64,000 nt of DNA, from positions 50,489 through 114,488 of the forward strand of contig NW_004624733.1 of NCBI RefSeq assembly GCF_000247695.1, read 5' to 3'. This DNA is from Heterocephalus glaber. Lineage: Eukaryota; Chordata; Mammalia; Rodentia; Bathyergidae. Under the pieces are notes generated by a model. It saw nothing but the letters and a program-made list of their open reading frames with translations. It ran no database searches and was not told where the DNA came from. Below are positions 56,833-64,000 of this stretch, piece after piece (position 1 is the stretch's first letter; each line of letters begins with the position of its first letter). The translations under genes and the position numbers were made by a program.

Positions 56833-56915
56833 TTTTTTTTTTGGTACTGGGTATCAAACTCAGGACCTTGCACTTGTTAGGCCGGCATGGTACCACTGAG
56901 CTAAATACCCACCCC
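56833..56915 (-). mobile_element. ID-type SINE with target duplication
   Basis: Complement of GGTGGGTATTTAGCTCAGTG ... GTTTGATACCCAGTACC and an A10 tail. TCAATGTAGTTCTT flanks it at about 56819-56832 and 56916-56929. Confidence 0.9.
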
Positions 56916-57811
56916 TCAATGTAGTTCTTGAATCAGGAAGGAGAAAAAAATGAAAGAGATATGGGTAGGAAAAGAAAAAGCCAACTTAGCATTATTTGTA
57001 AAGGACTTCATCCTCTATAGAGAAGCAAAAAATTTCACCAAGATTCCTGGAATTAATAACCAAATTTAGTAGCATGGCAAGATACAAACACATAAAAATC
57101 AGTAGTGTACCTGTACACTAATAATAAACTCCCTGAGAAAAATGCCTTTCACAACAGGATCAAGCAAAAAAGTATAAATAGGAATTAACCTAATGAAGGA
57201 AGTAAAATACCTCTGTAATGAAAACTATAGTACTCTGAAAAAGTAGATCAAATTGGACATCAAAAAATGGAAAGATATCAATCTGTCATGGATTTGCCTA
57301 GACAATATATTCAAAATAGCTATACTTCCCAAACAGAGATACAGATGTTACACAATTCCAAGCAAAATGAGAATAGCATTCTCACAGAACTAGAGAAAAC
57401 AATGCTAAAATTCATACAGAATCAAATGAAATCTAGAATAGCAAAAGCAATCCTGGGCAACCTTGACAAAGAAGGAGGCATCACAATTCTGGAATTCAAG
57501 TTATACAACAAAGATCCAGTGATTAAAAACAGCATAGTTTTGGTAAGACACAAGACTGTGCATCAGTGGAACAAATAGAGGACGTACAAACAACTGCTAC
57601 CCCATTCAGCTACCTTATTTTTGACAATAGGGCCCAAAACTTGTTTGAGATAAGACACCCTCTTCAACAAATGGTGCTGTAAAATTGGTTATCTACATTC
57701 AGAATACAAAATCTAGACCCATATCTCACACTATGTACTAAATTAAATAAGAATGGACCAAGGACATAAATATTAAAATGGAAATAGTAAATGTGCTGGA
57801 AGAGAAATAGA

Positions 57812-58107
57812 TACTGTGAAATAGGAAGAAAAGGGGCAAAGGGGAGGGGGAAGTGGGAGGGGTAGGGAAAGGGAAAGAAGGGAATGGAATTAATATGAGA
57901 AAATGAAAAAATGGAAACAAAGTCTTTGTAAATAGGGAGGGATGGAGGGGTTGAAGGGAGGGCAGGGGAAGGGGCAAAAAATAAGAACCAAGAGAGTATG
58001 TAAAAGTGCATATCTCCAATGATGAATGTCATTATATTGTACACCTAAAATGTACCAATAAAAGGATATATAAAAGAAAAAAAGAACAAAGATGGGGAAA
58101 AAAAGAA
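57812..58107 (+). mobile_element. Short L1 3'-UTR insertion nested in the older L1
   Basis: About 296 bp: a purine-rich 3' UTR (57,830-57,980, GGGA/GGGGAA-rich), then TTGTACACCTAAAATGTACC and AATAAAAGG, then an A-rich tail. AGAAATAGA is duplicated at 57803-57811 and 58108-58116. The 3' UTR is the sense version of the pyrimidine-rich stretches in the L1 copies at 29.5 kb and 50 kb, so all belong to one L1 family. Confidence 0.8.
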
Positions 58108-58200
58108 AGAAATAGAACTCTCAAAGACATAGGTATAGGCAAGGATTTTTGAACAAAATCTTAGTTGCATAAGAAATAATACCAAGAATCAACTGATAGG

Positions 58201-58580
58201 GAAAAGTTTTAGATAACCTAGTAGATTGAATATTAAAGTAGTTGTAGAAGCAAAATAAGTAATGTGTTCCTTTAAGATTTACTTTTCCCATAACTCATTG
58301 TTTAAGGTGACTTTAAGGTGATGGTTATCTGACTCTTTAACCAGTAACTTCATTAACCTAACAAAGTACCAATGGGTGGGTGAATTTACAATGTATATGT
58401 GTCTATCTTGTGTCTGTGACTTGTAAATAGGAACTGGAATTGTATTTACACATTGAAGACCACTAGGGATGCATGGGAATACTAACCAGACAGGTTTCTG
58501 GCAGTCCCGCCTGCTTGCAAGTATAACTTTTATTATTTTACCCAAATTCTGCCCTGAGATTTCCAGAACACAACACATGA
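58201..58580. other. Unidentified insertion of about 380 bp within L1 ORF2
   Basis: L1 ORF2 text runs up to AAGAATCAACTGATAGG (58,200) and resumes at GATTATATCAAATTAAAAAG (58,581). The 380 bp between them are not L1 as far as I can tell and are less AT-rich in places (CTGGCAGTCCCGCCTGCTTG at about 58,498). I found no clear target duplication and do not recognise the family. Confidence 0.5.
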
Positions 58581-59550
58581 GATTATATCAAATTAAAAAG
58601 CTTCTGTCCAACAAAAGAAACAGTCCACACAGTGAAGAGACAGTCTTCAAAATAAGAAAAATATTTGGCAGCTATTCCATGGACAGAAGACTAATATTTA
58701 GAATATATATATAACTCAAAAATTGAGACACCCCAAAATAAAAGACACAATAAAAATGGGCAATTGAAATGTTCAGATTCTCAGAAGAAATAAAAATGGT
58801 TAATAAATACTTGAAAAAATGTTCAACATCTATGGCCATTAGAGAAAAGCAAATTAAAACAACACAGATTGAATTTTACTCCAAAAAGAAGGGCTATCTT
58901 TAAGAAACCAGATAAAAACAAATGCTGATGAGACTGTGGGGAAAAATGAATCCTTCTACATTGTTGAGAAAAATGTGAATTAGTATAGTAATTATGGAAA
59001 TCAATATAGAGACCCCTCAAAAAAAGAAAAATGAATTAAATTTGATCCAGCTATTCCCTTCCTGCTATCTTCCCAAAGAATAAAGGACATCATATTACAG
59101 TGATAAATGCATATATTAATAGCAGCACAATTCACAAAAATTAAATCTTGGAAGTGGTGTATATCTCCATTAATAGACAAGTGGGTAAAGAAAATGTAGA
59201 ATGTTTATTCACAGTGAGGTACTACTCAGCTATAAAGAAGGATAAATTTCAGTCATTCATAGGAAAATTGCCACAATTTAAGACTACAACATTAAGTGAA
59301 TTAAATCAGAAACACAAGCTTAAATATCACATGGTTTCTCTTGTATGAGAAATTCAAAATATAAATGAAGATCAAAATAAAATTTAGGTAATAGGCAATA
59401 GCAAGATAGATCTTTCTCATATGGGAAAGGGACCAAGGGTTGGAGAAGGATCCTCTAAGTGGATTAAAAATAAAGATTAAGATGTGTCATGTACATGTAC
59501 CAACTCCCCATGAAGAATGTGATCATTATGTATTAATAAAAATAATAAAA

Positions 59551-59940
59551 AAGATCCCATGTGATGATAGTTTATAATGTGGAGTAATGAATTTATACAA
59601 AGGCTGAATCATCAATAATAAGTATTATTTATTCTGGTGAAATATGAGTATCAGGGAAAGTTATAGAAAGGTGTTTTGGGACTATGTATCAAGAACTTGT
59701 CAAAATCAGTGTTCTACCAAGGCAAAACTTGTCTAAATGTAGTGTATTTTGAAATCAATTATTTAGTTTTAATAATACCTTTATTAGAGATAGTCACAAT
59801 CAACCAAAAAATTTGTGGGAAACATTAGAATTAAATCAGTTTAATTACTCAGTCATCTCTAAAACCCTCACACATAATATACAAAATTAGAATTTAATTG
59901 TTTCTTTTTTCAGATTTATTGAAGATTTCTCATTTTAAAA
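59551..59940. other. AT-rich sequence, nothing recognised
   Basis: No feature recognised. Confidence 0.5.
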
Positions 59941-59952
59941 TTTTCACTTTTT

Positions 59953-60034
59953 GGGGTCTGGGATTTGGCTCAATGGTTCCACCACCTGCCTTACAAGCTC
60001 GAGGTCCTGAGTTCAATCCCCTGTACCAAAAAAG
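59953..60034 (+). mobile_element. ID-type SINE, left arm of an inverted pair
   Basis: GGGGTCTGGGATTTGGCTCA, CCACCTGCCTTACAAGCTCG and GAGTTCAATCCCCTGTACC, then A8. TTTTCACTTTTT precedes it at 59941-59952 and occurs again at 60163-60174, after the second, inverted SINE. Confidence 0.88.
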
Positions 60035-60065
60035 TTTTTTTTAACTTTTCTTTTGTTTTTGGTTT

Positions 60066-60158
60066 TTTTTGTTTGTTTGTTTTGGTACTGGGGATTGAAC
60101 TTGGGTCCTTGCACTTGCGCAGCAGGCAGTGAAACCACTGAGCTAAATCCCTGGCCCT
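60066..60158 (-). mobile_element. ID-type SINE, right arm of an inverted pair
   Basis: Complement of GGGCCAGGGATTTAGCTCAG ... GTTCAATCCCCAGTACC with an A-rich tail ((TTTG)n on +). It lies tail to tail with the SINE at 59953-60034. Confidence 0.88.
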
Positions 60159-60174
60159 TTTTTCACTTTTTAAG

Positions 60175-62046
60175 ATGCCAGTGTATATACCAGGGAGACA
60201 GTAAACAGTCATTCTGTTAAATTATTATTATTGTCTTCTCTGAGACACTCTAATGTATGAATTTGTAGAAAGAACATTCAGTTGTCCTGTTTACAATTGG
60301 CTAGTAAATAGACAGAATGTGTTTGTATGTAAACATAATGAAGACAACTCTCTCATTTCAGACATAAGAAGTCACTACTTTTAATACTTCCAACTCAAGT
60401 AATACATTGTGGCAGAATTATGGCATGTATTTATGCATAGGGATGAAAATAGCAGTTAAGTAATAAGCAAAAAAAGATGCAATGACTCATATCTATATTG
60501 CTATTTAGAACAAAGAAGGCAATGTAGAAATCATAAAAATAAAAAAGCCTTAGAGCAAATTACCATTTAAAAAATAAGTACAGAAAAATTTCACCTTTCT
60601 ATAAGTTTCAAATGGTTTATTCTAATATTTGGCAAACAAGGTAACATTGAATAAACACACAAGGTACTGGAAGATGGACTTATTGAGGAGGAAGGGAACA
60701 GGAAAATACAGTAGTATGAAAGTCTCAGATAACTAGACTCATTGAAAAGAACATAAAAAAGCGAAAGTAAAAATTTTATCAAAGTGTTTTTAATGACGCA
60801 CCTGGATAAATTTGAAGAAAGTGGTACGTTTGTTGTGGGCACTGTTTATTCTTCAGTCTTACAGTTATTGACTAAAGATCTTATCCCTAGCTAAAGAAAA
60901 AGGATCTATGGTTCCCAGTTTTTAACTCTCTATATAGCTTGATTCAGCTGAAGACAGCTGCCTAGCTGCAGGCCAAGCTGCTTTTCACAGAAAGCCTGCA
61001 TCCAAGCATCCTGCAGTCTATCACTCTCACTTGCTCTGACTCCAGGTTTGATCTGAGATGGGATAAGGCTATCATTTTAGCCAGTTGTGTGAAAAATCTT
61101 TAGCTTGATTGTTCACATTAAGTGCCAAAATATGAGACAAAGATAAATAGCAGAAGAGTTGATGTATTTCTTCACTGAAGAACATTTATTTGCCATTTGT
61201 CTTTTCCATTTGAAGTAAAAGGACCATTTAAGATTCATTATTAATAATTCATTGCACCTAGTTCACTAGTCCTCATTTTGGTTTTATATTGAGAAAAGAC
61301 TGCTTTAGGAATGTTAACAAAGATTGAGTGTACATATTAGAGAGTGAAATCATGATTACAATTAAAGGCTGTCAATATTTTGACAATAAATATACAGACT
61401 GGAAAACTGCCCTTTACCTGTTCAGTTTTCTTCTAGAGATATGCTGTAGTTATCATGTGATTTATTTTCCTCTTCAAAAAGATATCTAAGCTGAACATGT
61501 GGCAGAAATCATCTCTTTTTAAAAGATTTTTATTGAAAAATGAGGTCAAACAAGCAAAGTAACACCTGCATCAATCAAAACTCTGTTGTTTACCCTCTCC
61601 AATTTTCTCTTAGACAGTAAGAAGAAAATAACCACAAGATAGAAACTTCTGATATTCCTAGATCTCCCCTAACATTTATTTCTGCTACTTAAAATGTATC
61701 ACTCTAACAAGTAATATGGTATTACATAAAACAAAAACTTCAGATATAATTAATATGTCATAGCTTCTGTTGTGGTTATATAGATTCCATCATTTATCTA
61801 TAGTTTTAGAACTTCTCTGAGCCTTTAATAATTTATAATTGTCACTTTTACATTTACTGTCTAGAAGCACATTGGGTTGCACATTTACTAGTTTTTAATT
61901 TACTACCCTAGATTCTAGTAATACATATGACCATTACCTTCTCATATATACAACATAATATACAAAACTGAAACCTTTTATATAATTTGAAAATAATATG
62001 GTGTGAAGTTTTTAACTCTTTTCAACCTTACAAATATTAAATAATT
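60175..62046. other. AT-rich sequence, nothing recognised
   Basis: Almost 1.9 kb without a recognised repeat, RNA gene or exon. A less AT-rich patch lies at 60,940-61,070 (GCTGCCTAGCTGCAGGCCAA). The minus frame 60591-60842 has no visible domain. Confidence 0.5.
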
Positions 62047-62049
62047 TCT

Positions 62050-62134
62050 GGGGCAGGGGATTCAGCTCAGTGGTTCTACCACCTGCCCTCCAAGCCCAAG
62101 GACCCGAGTTCGATCCCTGGTACCAAAAAAAAAA
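62050..62134 (+). mobile_element. ID-type SINE
   Basis: GGGGCAGGGGATTCAGCTCA, CCACCTGCCCTCCAAGCCCA and GAGTTCGATCCCTGGTACC, then A10. One of the best-preserved copies. Confidence 0.92.
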
Positions 62135-62346
62135 TTTTTTTTTCTTAAACATTCTTCATGCAGGTAATAATTTTCTCTCAAAATTATTATCTTTTTCTGA
62201 ATAGAGAAATATATTCCCCTTTGACTTTTTTCTCATAAAAATCTATATGTTTTGAATTTTTATATTATTAGTACATGTTTGTAGTACATCATGATTATAT
62301 TCATCACAAGGAATTGATATGTATAATAAAACATGTTGATTTTTTG

Positions 62347-62434
62347 TTTGTTTGTTTTGGTACCAGGGATCGAACTCAGGTCCTTACACTTGCAAGACAG
62401 GCAGCAGAGCCACTGAGCTAAATCCCCAGCCCTT
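62347..62434 (-). mobile_element. ID-type SINE with target duplication
   Basis: Complement of GGGCTGGGGATTTAGCTCAG ... GTTCGATCCCTGGTACC with tail. ACATGTTGATTTTTTG at 62331-62346 and ACACGTTGATTTTTTT at 62435-62450 are the flanking duplication. It is inserted at the 3' edge of an antisense L1. Confidence 0.9.
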
Positions 62435-62450
62435 ACACGTTGATTTTTTT

Positions 62451-62875
62451 ACGTCTGTTTGCCCTCTTTTCCCTTCAACTCTTGGTGTTCTTCCCATTTG
62501 CAAAAGATTTATCTCCCTGTTTTCTATTATCTATCTTTTATTTTGCTTTTTAATTTATTTTTATCTTGAGTTCTTCTATTAGAGAAATCATATTATATTT
62601 AAGCTTGTGTGTGATTTATTTCACATAACATCATCATTTCAAGGTTCATCCATTTTCAAACAAATAATTCAAATTTATCTTTATAGGAGAGTAGTACTCC
62701 ATTTTGTATAAATACAATAGTTTTTAAAATATGTTTATCTGTTGATGGACATGTAAGCCACTTTGAAGATTTAGATATGAGTTGTGCAGCTATAAATATG
62801 GGTATGCATGAATTACTTTAATACATTGTCTTTAACTCTTTTGAAAGGATATCTAAAAGGGGCAGAGCTGCATAA
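62451..62875 (-). mobile_element. L1 3'-end fragment
   Basis: Antisense L1 landmarks: CATCATCATTTCAAGGTTCA (62,629), AGGAGAGTAGTACTCCATTT (62,685), CTGTTGATGGACATGTAAGC (62,739) and CAGCTATAAATATGGGTATG (62,788). Diverged, with no frame. Confidence 0.65.
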
Positions 62876-64000
62876 AATTATTTTTATCCTTACATATTCA
62901 ACTTCTTACATTTTAAGGTCTGAGTACTTATTACAATATGGAATCTGTCTATTAGTGTTATCACTCTTGTTTTCAGATACATAGCTATGCTCTTAGCCAC
63001 CTCTGTACACAACTCTGATGCCACAACTTCACATAATTGACAAAATATCATCTCTGATTGTCCTTCCAATAGATAATCTCAGATAGCCTCCATTAATGAG
63101 GAGCTCATAATTCTCAAAATTTTATTCATAGAATTCAAGAGTACTTGAATCACTCATATTAAATCATTATTTTTTATCATATAATTTCTACCATTTAACT
63201 TACTTGAAGTTATCTCAGTAGCTCTTGTTAATTGAGGGAAAATAGTTTTGTACTTCCATAAAGGTTTCCTTCCTAGTTCACTGATAAGATGTTATCTTCC
63301 AAACGTCCTGAAAGACTCATTTCTTTTCTCTAACTTCATCTAAATCATGGGACTTGTACTGACACATTATTCTTCTATTTTATTCCTAGGGATTGCATTG
63401 TCTGAATGACTGTAGAAACTTCTTTCATAATAGTTACTGGGTTTCTCATGGAATTCTCTCTACTATCATCATTTCTTCCAACTGTACATTCTGATGTTTA
63501 CTTTGATTCTCTTAGAAAAAATATTTTCATTTTTGTACTTGTATTTTAAAAATTGTAATATTATGATTGTTGTCTTTGCTAATAGGAATTAATCTGTAAA
63601 TATTACATCACTTCATATTTCTGTACATCCCATCTCATAAATTTTTCTACTCTCATTATATATATTTTGTGCATAAAGTGTTTAACTGTTAAATTTTCCT
63701 TCAAAAAATTTTTGAAGAGATAAAACATGTTTTTCTCTACCTCTTCATTCCCTAACAATTACAGTATTGCTAAATTTTGATTTTAATTAATGTTCGTTTT
63801 GTTCATTAATCCAGTTGTGACTTACATTTATTGTTGCTACCCATTTTAATTTTATTTCTAATTTTTACACTTACAATATTTGTTTTAAAATAATCAAAGC
63901 CAAAATAGATTTAATACTAGTTTACCATTTAATTTTCCCTGTGTCTCTTGTCCCTTAGTATTATAATTTTAATATTTAAATATATAATAAAACATTCAAA
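62876..64000. other. AT-rich sequence to the window end, nothing recognised
   Basis: No recognised gene or repeat. AATCCAGTTGTGACTTAC at about 63,810 also occurs at about 11,004, which hints that both places carry the same old, unrecognised repeat. Confidence 0.45.

Larger units (their letters stand above)
56965..59550 (+). mobile_element. Old L1, 3' half, with two internal insertions
   Basis: + strand L1 ORF2 text from about 56,980 to 57,800, with the frame 57267-57578 carrying FIQNQMKSRIAKAIL and KEGGITILEFKLYNKDPVI. It continues at 58,116-58,200 (CATAGGTATAGGCAAGGATT) and from 58,581 to the 3' end near 59,550 (ATGTACATGTACCAACTCCC, then ATTAATAAAAATAATAAAAA). A younger L1 3' end (57812-58107) and an unidentified piece of about 380 bp (58201-58580) interrupt it. 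Confidence 0.78.

Overview
The window looks like the end of a mammalian chromosome, most likely from a rodent. It opens with 7.6 kb of degenerate CCCTAA-type repeat, C-rich on the + strand as at a left chromosome end. The rest is AT-rich DNA packed with retroelements. The short dispersed repeats are about 75-bp tRNA-Ala-like (ID-type) SINEs, and one copy at 35,011-35,215 has the B1-plus-ID dimer architecture known from squirrel-related and beaver-related rodents. I see no intact host protein-coding gene. Most open frames come from repeats or decayed retroviral genes.

Layout. 1-7,765: telomere-like arrays interrupted by three islands of a non-telomeric satellite with a 353-bp monomer; two islands are dimers and the third is truncated. 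7,766-14,489: AT-rich DNA with two SINEs, old L1 pieces and a GC-richer block at 9,660-10,260. 14,490-32,795: an old class I endogenous retrovirus on the minus strand (called ERV-A here; Phe-like primer binding site; target duplication ACAAT). Its env was hit by a second, gammaretrovirus-like provirus (ERV-B, 16,371-24,824, also minus, duplication CAGAG), and its gag by a 5'-truncated L1 (29,320-31,082). Removing the two insertions leaves an ordinary provirus of about 8 kb. 32,796-40,900: SINEs, an L1 3' end and several MaLR-type LTRs. About 40,945-44,960: a nest in which an old MLT1-like LTR carries a complete MaLR element (41,002-44,240, duplication ATATT), which holds two further solo-LTR-like segments; a third solo LTR (44,505-44,887, duplication CCTCC) lies in the outer LTR. 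47,381-48,860: a decayed retrocopy of SLC25A51 (mitochondrial carrier family) split by a solo LTR (47,946-48,538, duplication AAGG). 49,000-64,000: L1 fragments, three more MaLR LTRs, SINEs, and long stretches where I recognise nothing.

Together this is a subtelomere that collects insertions. The target-site duplications give a relative order of events: ERV-A before ERV-B and the L1; the outer MLT1-like LTR before the MaLR element, and that before its internal LTRs; the SLC25A51 retrocopy before its LTR and SINE. Both proviruses have stops and frameshifts in their genes. Boundaries marked by duplications are precise; family names are by recognition only, without a database search.
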